Shown one piece after another: positions 1 to 11,700 of a DNA stretch of 64,000 nucleotides. Position numbers and translations under genes: made by a program. Below the pieces are notes generated by a model that did not search any database, was not told the origin of the DNA, and saw only the letters and a program-made list of their open reading frames with translations. Numbering within the stretch: position 1 is the stretch's first letter; every line of letters starts with the position of its first letter. This stretch comes from Ramazzottius varieornatus (Eukaryota; Tardigrada; Eutardigrada; Parachela; Ramazzottiidae), in NCBI GenBank assembly GCA_001949185.1, contig BDGG01000002.1, positions 341,783-405,782 of the forward strand, written 5' to 3'.

Positions 1-1974
1 CTCAAGTAATCAGAAAAGCGCAACTGTACATTTCTTGCAAATTGTGTCTATTGGTAATCGATGGGCGGAAGCCACACACTCCGTCATCACATCAGCATCA
101 GCTTTGGTTCCTTGCCTAGCCCTGCTACAGACAAGCAATGTAACGGAAGGGGACTGTGGCTGTAAGAACATACATCAACATCGATTAATCGTTTCTTACC
201 ATCAGCAGCATGTAGTGCTGATCCTCTCCATGGCCAGGATGCCAACAAGTGTCATCAGGGCCATTAAGCCATTAGCAGTACAAGACAAACCATTTAACCA
301 GCTCCTTAATTACCCCAATAATATAACTCTTCAGCCCACATCTTCCTTGGATTCTCCGCTCCTGCTCCTGGTCAGCTCGTGTAAACCATGTCAAACCCCC
401 GCTTTCGCTCTCCCTTTCAGGCTTCACTGCAAGCTTTCTGGCTTCGTTACAGTAAAGGTATATTTCAATGTCATCCTCCACGCCGTCTTTCTTCCGCAAA
501 AAACTCTCCGGAAAACATTTTATCCTCCAATATATCCACCCCGACTTTCATGAGTAATATTAATACATTCCCCACAATGCACAATTGCAAACTCTGTGCT
601 TTGTTATTCTAAGTCACGAGGACCTTCAGAGGCTTTTTTTCATGCTTACGTTGGAGTTATAGTTCCACAAAGAACGAAGTCTGTGGGGGGAGTATTTCCA
701 CAAGGAGCCTTGGCCATTTTGCTTCAAGTTTCGGCAAAAGATCAACAATATGGCTGATGGATGAATGGCATTGAATAGTCATAGCTCATTTCCATATACA
801 GTGAACAGGGCATGCAGCAAAGGGTTCTTTGGGATTGTCGATATCGCTGCGCAGGCCTGAGCTTGGCGTTGGGGGGATGACCCTATGGATTGGGCTGCAG
901 ACTTTGAAGCCGTTGCTAACACATGACAACGCTGGGTCGAGCTCTCCTCTCCTTCCAGCTTGGAGAAAGTCAGCGACGTCCATGCATACAGTGCAGCTCC
1001 TTCCTGATCCACGGCTCGATGACGTACACTTCCTTGCCAGGCAGTCTTCCTTTCCTCTTGCGGCACTACAGTCTTGCCCCATCAGTGTTGGCTTTTCCTT
1101 GTTAGTACGCCGCCCCTAAAGCGTATTACCCTGCTCGAACAAATGGATGAACCTAATCTTTCTCCTGGCCAGATTTCTGCCTTTGATCGTACATTGTTCC
1201 AGCACACTGCTCCTTCCCTTCCATATTTTCCACGCTGCATATTTTCTTCCCATCTATCCATCCATTCATCACGTCATAAACTGTGCTGAAATGATGTGTA
1301 AATCTTGGCTTTCTCCCAATTTTATGCCTGTCCTTGTCTGAACTGTCACTCGCGCTTTGACGCCAGTTGTTCGCAGGGTCTTTTGATAAGGAACATAGTC
1401 CTTGCGTGACGGACGGACGGACGAACCGAGAAGGACGTTTAACGGACCAGCAAAGCTCCTTCCATCTCAGTGCCGTTGGAGGGATAATAGGCTGTCTAAT
1501 TCGCCAAAAATCAAAAGTGTGCGAGGAAGGCAGCTAGCCGGCTTCGCCTCAATGCACCAGCAGCGGCGCTCTATCTTATTGCTCCATTCCGCCTCCATTT
1601 CAGCCCGCGCCTTCTTCCTGTCCATCAATGCGCCACTACAGTGGGGATAGACTTTCAGCGACTTTAGCTTCAATATCGGCTATTATGCTTGGGCCTTCCT
1701 TTTTACCATTTTGTCCTCACTGTGGATCTGTGGAGCCACACGCCATCAATAGCTCGTTAATCTTTGGCATGACAGAGGTCGTGTTGGCAGCTGTTGCAGC
1801 ACTGACTAGAATTCCTTCTCCATCTTCGGACGTGATACCCACCGTCGCGATCAACCTTGTCAGCGGTGGCAATTAAAGCGCGGCTTACGACGCTGTTGCC
1901 GACCTTGTAAACTCAGCGCTTCCCTTTCTCCACTGTGATCTACTCGCTCAAGACCGCCTTCCCCTCTCCCCGCC
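1..1974. other. Window start, no gene recognised
   Basis: Both strands carry only short open frames without family resemblance. The last few hundred bases are probably 5' flank or 5' UTR of the receptor gene that begins at 1975. I see no RNA gene, transposase or long repeat here. Confidence 0.5.
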
Positions 1975-4900
1975 ATGCTCCTCAAGAATCTCAGTATCAT
2001 GCCGGTCTTTGTCAAATTCTGGACCTGGCTCTTCACCCTACACATTCTTCTCTCTGTCGGCAGGTATGTTATTCGTTCATACAATAGGGATGAACTGTAG
2101 AAAACTGTTACTGAAGCTGTTTGACGACCGAGGTTCGATGAAGAATGCGGCTGGAAAGTCCAGCAGAAAGACACGTTAAAATTTTCTACGATTTTTCCAG
2201 AAATCTTGTTGTCACGTGCGACATTGGGCAGAGGTCATTGCATGTGTATAAACTCGAAAGTTGTGTAAATCTCAAAATGGGTCCTTGAGACGGAGAAAGT
2301 CCAACGTAGGGGTAGTACGAGCAAGGCAAATCAGGGCGAGCAGAGGCAACTTCCGATCGGAAATGTCGCAAGTGGACTCCAGCGACGACGGCGGTTTGCT
2401 TCGTCGTTAGTATCCAACCGAATAAATTATCCTGCGCCACATTTGGCAACATCCTGCCCCTACACTGCCATCAGTGTGCCTTTTTGCACATGCTAATTAA
2501 AATAATGGTGAGTCGCCCACTCTCGCCATCTACCCCGGTTTCAAATAAGTCCAGAACCTAACCAATGTTTTGGCGGAAACGAAATTATTTCAGTCATGAC
2601 GACCTAAATGGCTGACAAGAAAACGATCTTTGAGTAGCGCAATCGCATATAGAGAATTACAAATGTGGGACAGCCCGGATAGGAAATGGCAGTTGCAGTC
2701 TCGGGGGATACAGCTTCCCGCTCCGTTTTTAACGATCTGCCCAACTTCAACTTGGAGGTTTTGTTTGGCCTTATGGCCATTACTGTTTGTTGGTGGTATT
2801 ACGACCATCGACCGCAACATTGAAATGAGCTCTTCGATTTTGTTCCGCATTAATCTGGACCTCTCACCCACTCGCTCCCGGGCCTTTTTCTCGAACATCG
2901 CACTGGAAGGAAGTCTTCTTTCAAACAATCCAAAGCACAGTACTGGCTGACAGGGCATTCGTGCAAGTGGTGGTCAAGTCTGAGTGGTTTGGAGTGATGG
3001 ATCGCCGGCCGGGTTTCGCGTGGAAGAGCATCGTCTAGGTAAACAGGCGGAAGGATGAGTGATGAGGCACAAAAGGGAGCATCCTCGAGGCAAACAAGGA
3101 CCGCCAGCCTCAAGAGCTTTGCACAGCTGATGACCCAACGCTCGTTCCTCAGGTCCGCTCGCCCAGAAACACACAGCAAACCAAGAGGCCATTTTTTACA
3201 AATAATTTCATTTATCAAAATAAATTCCGTGGTCTGATCTCTGTCAAGTTTTCAATTAGGGAAACCTCGAGCACTCGCCTGGAGCACAAGCGACTTCGTC
3301 TACGTGTAGAAAATGCCGTCAAAAAATAGCCGAAACTTAGAGATCGCATAATATTTTCTATTTAATTTGCTAAACTAGAGTACTGTACATATAGTAACAA
3401 TAAGGTATTACTGGAGATGTAAACTGATTCTTTTGGTGGTGATTCGTTGCGTAGTATAACCTTGCGCGTGTTGTGATTGCAGTTGTCGGGAGTTCCCGCA
3501 TTATCTATTCCAATCGTTGATGAAAGGGTACAATAAGGAAGAGTGGCCTTCATATCAAGAAGGTACTTGGGCCTTCCACAGAGAATCAACCTCAGTCATC
3601 TATAATGCATTATTTCTTAATGGTCCGCGCTATTGATCTTAATCCATGTAGGCCCTGGAAAACCCACGCGCGTGTACATCGAGATATTCATCGTCTCCAT
3701 CAGCTCAATCAACGCTGAAAGCATGGTAAGCCCCATCTGGAAATTTGCCCGGTGCCGCTAAAACAGGAAAAAAAATACAATGGAACCTTTTTTTGCTGTC
3801 AGGATTATGTTGTCGATTTCCTTCTGACTCAGGTGAGCACAGTTTACGATCGAAACTCTTCCTCGAAAAATGGGGTGGAAATATCTTGTTGATGGAATTT
3901 GCAGCATTGGCGGGATCCGAGGTTACAGTTTTCGGAGAACGTGTCGAAAGTCTTAGAACTGCATCAACTGCGGCAAATCAAAAAGTTGTGGCTGCCCGAT
4001 CCATACATAATCAATGCCAAATCAGGTGAAACGTGTGTGCTACAGTACTCTGTGCATGGCCCAGGGCAACGTATGAACTGGGAACCTGCCGCTTGCCGCC
4101 CAATCGAAGATGTTGACTTTACCTCCTTTTTTCTTCCCTTATCCTTATTAGCTTACTTCCACGAAATTACTTTGCCCAACCGATTTGCTCGCGTAACCAC
4201 CAACGGCAACGTCACGTACAACGCACGGTAAGTAAGACAATCCATTCTGCATAAATGGGACGTCGGTAAGCGACTTGAATATGATCCTTTTCTCAAGTGG
4301 CGCTGGCTTCCGGCCACTATCAGTGCAAGTCTGCGCCACGTGGCAAAAAAGCCCAACTCGACAAGATTGCTTTACCCAGGTGGCGCCCACTTTCAGCCAG
4401 AAACATTGTACATGTGCGCCACTTGGGACAGAACAATCCGGTTTCATTAATTTGTCGACGTCCAAAAAGCCGGATATGAGAGCGAGGTACAAGTCTCGTA
4501 GCACCAAACTGGCCATCTTTGCTGGTTTGTGCTTCGTATAAAATTCTAGGGGGACTTTTCCACTGGGGACGTTTTCAGGTTGACGGCGAAGCTGAGTTGT
4601 CAAATGCAGCTGCGGCTGTATCCGATGGACACCCAAGAGTGCGAAATCTATTTGGAGTCATGTGAGTACAATTAAGTCCTGCGATACGGTTACTGCCCGC
4701 CAAGAACCATCTCCCTCCTTGGCTACTGTCACTGACGTTGCCGCCCAATATTCCCTTACAAATTGCTTCTTTGTCCCTTGCCCCTTCATGCAGATGGATA
4801 CTCGACCGAGATTCTGTACTTCCACTGGCATTGGGACGATGCAACGGCCTTTGACTTGGCGGAAAACCTCGAGTTGCCCAATTTTCTCATTGCCAACCGT

Positions 4901-6157
4901 ACCAAGCTGGAGTGCGTCGATACGTACTCGATGGGTTAGTCGCCATCCAGCTTCTCCCTCCCTCTCTCTCTTTCTCTCTCCCCTAATTTAATTGTCCCAC
5001 TACGTCTTTATCTTTTTTGCCGCAATCGATATTTCGCAGTTGGGAATCTTGACCTTATCCGATTTGTTTTTCTGCCACAGGATTATTCTCTTGCCTGAAA
5101 GTCAAGCTAAAGCTGGGTCGTCGTGTCAGCTATCATCTTACCCAAACTTATCTTCCAACTTTCCTCATCGTTTCCATTTCCTGGGTAAACACAACAGTCC
5201 AAGGCATCATGTTTCCCTTCCCACAAGGAGCAATGCTGAGGTTTTGCCGTTTCAGGTGACATTTTGGCTAAGTGTGGAAGCCGTACCTGCTCGGTAAGTT
5301 CTGCTGGAAACCCGCAGCCACTCTGTCAGAATCCCATCGCATCACATTGTAAAGCAAGACTATTGTAACTTGGCATTAATGGCCTGTGGATGGGTTCCTG
5401 CAGAGTCTCCCTGGGAATCACCACGCTGCTGACAATGACGACACTGATTAGTGGGGCCAAGCAGGGCCTTCCCGCCGTCTCCTACATCAAAGCTCTCGAT
5501 GTCTGGATGGGTCAGTATATACTGATAGATAGGCATGACGCCCCAGCGGAAGTTCTTGGTCGAGGGGTGGGCTTTAGTCCTGAGACTGTGTTATGAGAGG
5601 CATGAATTTTGATGAATATACAGGTACCTGTACCTTCTTTGTCTTCTCAACGCTGCTGGAATACGTCATTGTATCCAAAGTGTCGCGGAGGAAGATGCCG
5701 ACCTTCGTGGCCTCGAAGAATGCCAGCGGTAATAATCACGTCCCCCGCAGTCGCACACTGAGCTCGGGGACGGGCAAGTATGATCACAGCCAGTATGTGG
5801 CCACACCTAATCATCGGCCTTTGACGGCGACGGGCAAGTCACCCAGCCAGAACCATTTCCGACCGCACAAATTGGTAATGCCTCACGCAATGGGGAACGG
5901 CCAAAGCCAAGGTCATCAGGTTATGTTGTTTTTAGGCCATACCGCCGCAGAACGGAAGCTTTGAATTCGATCTGGAGTCGCCCCATCAAGAGACGTACAC
6001 ACCGGGACCCAACCGGACAATGCTAAGCGCTGCTCAACAAGCCAAGAGAATCGACGTCATTGCACGCGTACTATTCCCCTCACTTTTTGGAGCCTTTAAT
6101 TTCGTCTATTGGACCTATTACCTCCTGCAGTCATGGGATCAAGAAGTCCACACTTGA
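1975..6157 (+). CDS. Cys-loop ligand-gated anion channel subunit (GluCl/GlyR-like)
   Basis: Pentameric ligand-gated chloride channel subunit of the plasma membrane, 471 aa in 13 exons: 1975-2063, 3483-3562, 3652-3725, 3803-3832, 3905-4025, 4152-4227, 4579-4661, 4794-4934, 5081-5184, 5256-5293, 5404-5510, 5624-5874, 5936-6157. Exon 1 encodes a signal peptide. The start was chosen because it gives a secretory leader whose reading phase joins exon 2. The Cys-loop is C164-C178 with 13 residues between. A second pair, C225/C236, matches the extra loop-C disulfide of GluCl and glycine receptors. TM1 lies near 245-270. TM2 begins [13 protein letters not shown]; the PAR motif marks anion selectivity. 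TM3 lies near 315-333 and TM4 near 443-463, three residues short of typical C-terminal tails. The two arginines that hold glutamate in GluCl are not conserved (VSIS and LLTQHW), so the ligand is unknown. A paralogue follows at 6809. The first exon, reached through a 1.4 kb intron, is the least certain part. Confidence 0.9.
2064..3482 (+). other. Long first intron of the Cys-loop channel gene
   Basis: GT at 2064 and AG at 3481-3482 join phase 2. I see no repeat or nested gene in it. Open frames on the minus strand around 2590-3218 have no recognisable content. Confidence 0.6.
4293..4428. repeat. Dual-hairpin palindromic repeat, copy in intron 6
   Basis: Two degenerate inverted-repeat units with the arm core GTGGCGC/GCGCCAC. 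The first starts at AAGTGGCGCT and the second ends at GTGCGCCACTTGGG. It lies inside the intron 4228-4578 of the channel gene. Confidence 0.75.
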
Positions 6158-6808
6158 CACCCTGTACATATTATACAGATAGACTACTCGCATGCGCAAT
6201 ACAATACTACGCCTTTGACAAAAAGCTTCGCTGCACTGGACAGAAAAGCTTGTGACACTTTGTCAGACAGTTATTAGTTTTAAGTTGCGGTGAAAAAAAG
6301 TAGTAGTAGCAGTACTAACCAAGTAAGTAGGTGCTGAGACCATGCGGAAATGATGAGAGGCGTATATGGTAGTAACTGATGTCAGTGCGCGGCTTAGCAG
6401 GTGACAGCACCCGTCTGCATTCCCATCATGTTAGCCTCGGCAAATTCCGTGGCCTCTCGACTGCGGAAGCGCCGCTGCCAGCGAGGAGTACTAGCGGCTG
6501 ATTGGTTGTAAGTTGGTCGAAATGACGACAGAATGCTTGGTTAATTGATCAGATTATGATGGAGGAAGAAGAAAAAGTGACACAGTGTACTCCATCGGAC
6601 AAGGCTCAGAGGCATCTGTTTGGCGACCTGGCCAACTAACCGTGGTGAACAGGACGGTCATGGCTGCATGCATGGGCATAACTATATGCAGGAAGTTTGG
6701 ATCGTAATACATCCTGTTTGAAGATTGAGCTGCCTTTTTCAGTCTAACAGTATAGTATTGTACGCCTACCGCTAGTCTTGCAGTCTGGCTTTTGCTTGCT
6801 TCCGATGA
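6158..6808. other. Spacer between the two receptor paralogues
   Basis: This holds the 3' UTR of the upstream channel and the presumed promoter of the next gene. I see no canonical AATAAA close to the upstream stop and no repeat. Nothing else can be supported. Confidence 0.5.
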
Positions 6809-8191
6809 ATGTACCTGCCAGCGTTCGGACTTTCAATATGGATGATCGCTGCTTTCGGGATTGTAAGCAGCCTGCTTGGTCGGTGTCGGGCCTATTGGTC
6901 GCCTACCAAATTGTTCAACTCCTTGATGGAAGGATATGACCGAGAAGAATGGCCCACCTTCAACGGTAAGTGCAGCTGGCGTCTTCCTTGCAGTGGGTTC
7001 GATCCATGCCATACAAAGTCTACTTTGCCCATGCACGCGCAGTCAGCGGCCTTCCCACCTTGGTCAAAGTGCAAGTGGACATTCTGGCCATTGCAACGCC
7101 AACGCTGTGCAACACGGTACGTAGCCCTGGCAGTCTTGGAGCTGTAGATAGATAGTCCAAGTCCGATCACCCGGTTGGAGTATTTGTAGGACTACACCAT
7201 CCGCTTTTTGCTGGTGCAGCAATGGCTGGATCCGCGCCTGGCCTATACAGTGGACAACGGCACGCGGCCTTTGGAGCTGCACCGCCTGGACAATATCGAA
7301 CGAATGTGGCTACCTGACACCTACATGGTCAACGCCAAACTAGGTACGGCATCACAAAAAGATACGACTAGCAAAAGCCTCATAGTTTTGCAGACATTTT
7401 AGCTGGCTTGCAAAAGAAAATGATCGAGGTTTAGTCTATTAATGGCACCAACTGTCCTGGACAAACTATGGTCTAATCCAAATCCTTAACAGCATTCTGG
7501 TACGATGTCACCGTGCCTCAACGCTACGTCCAGATCAGGCCCGATGGTCTGGTCACTTACGCCGCTCGGTACGTACCCAAGCTCAAGGCCTTGCCAACTC
7601 TGGCTGTCGAGCGTGGCTGGTGCTGTAGATACAGTCCGTTTGTAGGGTGACGGCCAACTTGATCTGCCGATCAGTGCTCTTTCCACTTCCGTCGCCCGAA
7701 ACCCTGTGCGAAGTCCATCTGGCCAGTTGTAAGTCTCTCTTCTAGTACAAGGTCCAGCATACAGCACAAGCCTTCCTTTCTTGACGTTGCTTGTTGTCTA
7801 GTCGGCTACACAGCGGACAAGGTTCAGCTACAGTGGCACTGGGAAGCCTGGCCAGTGGCCATTGTCGGCGACCTAGAACTACCCGACTACGTCGCATCTG
7901 CACCCAAACTGGTGGAATGCCTCATGCCCCTTCCCATCGGTGAGCCGTACTGTAGCACCTCTTCTTTTTCATACATCGATGGCCGCTTTTCATACCCATC
8001 ATTTCTCGGCAGGTCCCTTCTCGTGTCTCCGCACAAAGATCAAGTTCCGACAAATACCGCTGCCCGATGGCCTGACAAGCTCCTTTGGGACGGGTTTGAC
8101 ATGTGACCAGTTGGCGGCAGCCGCGGCGGCTGCCGCATCTGCCAGTTTCATCCCCAAAGACCAGACACCTTCTGCCGTCTGGAAAAAGTGA
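6809..8191 (+). CDS. Secreted Cys-loop receptor ligand-binding domain without membrane segments
   Basis: A paralogue of the gene at 1975 that stops just before TM1. The 286 aa model has seven exons: 6809-6965, 7043-7116, 7190-7343, 7493-7568, 7646-7728, 7802-7939, 8013-8191. A hydrophobic leader (about residues 1-28) precedes KLFNSLMEGYDREEWP, which parallels [15 protein letters not shown] in the neighbour. The Cys-loop is C161-C175 (13 between). The loop-C pair C221/C232 keeps the same ten-residue spacing as in the neighbour and in GlyR. Loop B reads FGYT. After the last beta strand (FSCLRTKIKF) the protein ends in a short unique tail with an eight-alanine run and no hydrophobic segment. The next bases to 8.7 kb encode no TM segment, and the following gene is on the other strand. 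All splice sites and the frame are intact, which argues against a dead copy. By analogy with molluscan acetylcholine-binding protein it may be a soluble ligand-binding pentamer; that role is inference. Alternatives are a dominant-negative subunit or a recent truncation. Confidence 0.85.
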
Positions 8192-8706
8192 TATCGCCAC
8201 CTTTCACTTTACGCACTGTATCTACAATTCTGCCTTTAAAATTAATAGTTTACCAAGTCGCCATCGCAATGATGTAATTGAAACAAACACTGACTTTTTC
8301 CTACCAACTGTCCATGCCAGTTTCTGATATGGTTCAGTCCACCGGGGGTTCACAACTGCGTTCCGCAGACTGATCGTCTGACTTTGGTGTCGCTTTTGCA
8401 GTCCTTGTATAATGCATCTTACGGTGGTCACGTGATACTTGTTACCATTGATTAGTGTTAGGAGTCATGTGACCACCAGTAGGGTAGCATACGGCGCACT
8501 GTATGGATATTTCCGCTAAGACATCGGTGAGTGAAATGGCCTGTACTGTCGTCAGAGGCCACAGGCTTTTTCGGACAATGACACTGAGAAGGTACCGGAT
8601 AACGTTAACAAGGACAGAGGAGCCTACAGAAATACTAATGACCATAGGAGTGAGTTAAAGTGGATGAACAGGACGGATGAGAATCGTCCACCAAGAGAAG
8701 CACCGC
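8192..8706. other. Intergenic, convergent gene ends
   Basis: This lies between the 3' ends of the membrane-free receptor (plus) and the glutamate transporter (minus). It contains one copy of the CACGTG palindrome described separately. No reading frame resembling a TM1-TM4 block is present on the plus strand. Confidence 0.6.
8423..8484. repeat. Inverted repeat with CACGTG core (copy 1)
   Basis: Left arm GGTGGTCACGTGAT (8423-8436) and right arm AGTCATGTGACCACC (8463-8477), followed by AGTAGGG. A second copy with the same arms, spacing and trailing AGTAGGG lies at 49133-49194. The arms contain an E-box-type CACGTG site. Confidence 0.65.
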
Positions 8707-11700
8707 TTAGTGGACGACGATAACGGTCTCGGTCGTCGAGTTGAGGCCTGCACCCAGGTCGTTGAGTCGCGGTAACAAGGCGTGGGTGGTGTCGTCCTCC
8801 AGCACTTCTTGTATCCTCATGGCTCGGCTGGCCCGCCGCTTCAGCCGTTGCTCCTCGTCCATCTTGGCCAGGAAGTCGCGCGACATGTGCTGGACGATAC
8901 CGCAGCCGATAACGTCACCCAATATATTCACCGTCGTACGAATGCGATCCCTACGGAAGGAATTAATGTCTAACTGCCAACGCTAGGAGGGAAGACAAAT
9001 CATCTTAGGAACAGTGCGGCGACTTACAAGAACCAGTCGATGGCAAGAATCATCGTCACGAATTTGGCATCCAAACCAACGGCATCGAGGACCATGACCA
9101 TCGTCACCAACCCTGCTTGCGGTACCTACAAGCAGAGTAAGGTATACTGCTTCCATTCTATCAGAAAAAAACAATGGGCTTCTATCTGTACCCCAGCAGC
9201 TCCAATGGCGGCAGCCGTGGCAGTAACACTGAAAAGAAAGCATGTGCATTACAACAGCGCCACCTGCATGGATGAAGTCAGGTGCTTTGACTTGGTTAAG
9301 TGACTTGACCGATCAAAGCAGTGGGAGCTCGCTAAACCAAACGCGACGAGCCCGCATTTTTGAGTGGCGCACGCTTGCAGTCAATGACACTGGTAGCGCG
9401 CGCCACTTGGGGTAACCATGAACAAAACAAGATTGTTTTTCCAAGTGGCGCGCCCCACCTGCCAATCACACCGAAAAGGTGCGTCACTTGGAAAATTAAT
9501 CTCGTCGGGCTTGTTTGGCGGACTCCCATGTAACGAACGTCGCGGATGCAGACCTACTAGTAAAATTGTTACGAACGGCCTGAGCATACCTGACGGCGAT
9601 GATTTTGCCAAAGTCCATGGGGACATTCTGCGTTTGAGCGATGAAGAGACACGCAACGGCCTCGTAAAGTGCCGTTCCTGCAAGAGAGTGGACCAGGTGG
9701 TGGTAATGGAAGATGGAGTACCTCTGTTGCCCGTAATGAGGCCCGGCTACTCACCATCCATATTAATGGTCGATCCTGCAATAAAACCCCTGGCGTTACC
9801 TCATGACCAGCCACAACTCGCAACTTGATCAAGGGAAGATTAGCGTACCGATGGGAAGCACAAAGCGACTTATCCTGCAACAAGAGAATCCACTTTCAGC
9901 TCGTCAAACTACCACTATGAAACGGAAAACGGCCTAATTACCCAGGCGCGGACCAACTAACCTGGGATCAACACCGTAGTCCTCCACGCACTGCATCGTC
10001 AAGGGAAGGGTGGCCGAGGAAGAGCTGGTGGCGAACCCAGTGGCAAAGGCTTGCAAACAAGCTCCAATTATCTTGAATGGGTTCTTCCGCGTGAAAGCCA
10101 CGTAAATGAGCGGAAGGACGATGAAGGCATGGATAAGTAGCCCAGTCTGCAACATACATACGAACAACTCTAACCATAAGCTGCTATTGTTTCTCAGTTG
10201 AAGCGGTAAAACTTATAATAGCCCATCGGTCGCTGGGTCATAAGACGTACCAATACAGTCATGAAATACATTCCCAGCTGTTCCAGCATTGCTTTGAAGT
10301 CTTGCACTTTCAACACCTGACCCGCAACTAAGAAAGTGATACCAAGGGGAGCCAGCCTGAGGAAGAGACGTGACACCGGTGAAACAGAGGCCACATTTCT
10401 ACAGCTGCCATCAAACAACTTCTCCTCTTACCACATGATGGTGCCGACAATACTCATGGTAATCTCGTTCAGGGACTCGAAGAACAGCTTCATGGCTTTG
10501 CCCTTCTCGCCGAGCCGACTAATCGTGATACCTGAAAAGCAACTGGCTTTCTCGAAGTACGACAAAATATGCATGTATATGGACCAGTCCAAAGTTGGGT
10601 AGGCCCAGGCTCACCAAAAATAATACTGAAGACAACCAGGCCCATAATGTTGATGCCGTCAATAGTCTTGCCGGTAATGATGAATTTACTGTAATCGGGT
10701 AACTCAGAGCGGTTGGCCGCTTCCGCCTGCATGAAGGAAACGTTGACACCTTCGGGGACTTTCAGCACCGTCTTGTACTGCTGGAAGGTCGCTCCAACTA
10801 AGTTTGGCGGAAACATGTTTCTGTGAGAGAACGCAGCAAGGTTAGACCGATGCACTGAAAAGCTGACAGCGAGGAGAGAAATCACCGTATCAGGTCCAGG
10901 AAGGTATCGGGTGTGGTTATGGGCTCGTGAGAGGAAGCCGAAGCAGGCACAACAATCTGCGTGCCATTCGCGTAATACTGTTTCACGTCACCAGGCCTTA
11001 TGACGCTGACCAGGATGATACCCAGGATGACGGCCATGAAGGTCGTCGTGAAGTAATAGACGACGGCTCGAAGGCCGATCTTGCCGCTGGTCGCCGATTC
11101 AAGGGCGGCCAGACCGGCCACCAGCGATGAGACGATTAACGGTAGAATGACAATCTTCAACATATTCAGAAAGATGTCTCCCACAAATGAGACATACATA
11201 ACTTTGCGCGGATCCTCGTGGAAACCATGTGCTCGAAGGCCAAATCCCAAAGCTACAAAGAAAGCAGGCCAGATGAACCAAAGGCGCTCAACCAAGCGCA
11301 TTCTACGTTGTACTCTGAAACTCGCGAATTTCAACGTGTTGCTCTGGCAGAAAGCGCGCCACTTGTCCGAGTCGGCTGTTCTTTAGAGAAGTGGCGCGAC
11401 GTCAAACTCATTTTACTACAGACGTGCGCCACCCCATCTGCGGCATTTATTTATTCTCACGGTGATCTTTCTTGAATTTTTGATTGAGTGTGATGTGTTG
11501 GTCGACACGCTATCTTGACACGTAGAGCAATACGAAGAAATGGGAGAGCTGCAATCAATTTGTCAACACTCAGCGTCTGTTACAGCCACCCCAGATGATG
11601 TTGAATTATTCTCTGCTGGTTGCGATATTGCCAACAAATTTCGGCTGTGTGTCCAGAAATAACCCATGCATCCCTGCGTGTTTCAAAAAACAGTGGGTAA

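Noticed and set aside
6994-7010. A GGTTCGATCC string like a tRNA T-loop/B box
   Set aside because: No acceptor stem, D-arm or anticodon arm at suitable distance; it lies in an intron of the receptor gene and matches by chance.
6994-7042. Acceptor at 6993 for exon 2 of the membrane-free receptor
   Set aside because: It breaks the reading phase from exon 1; the acceptor ending at 7042 restores the beta-1 strand in frame.
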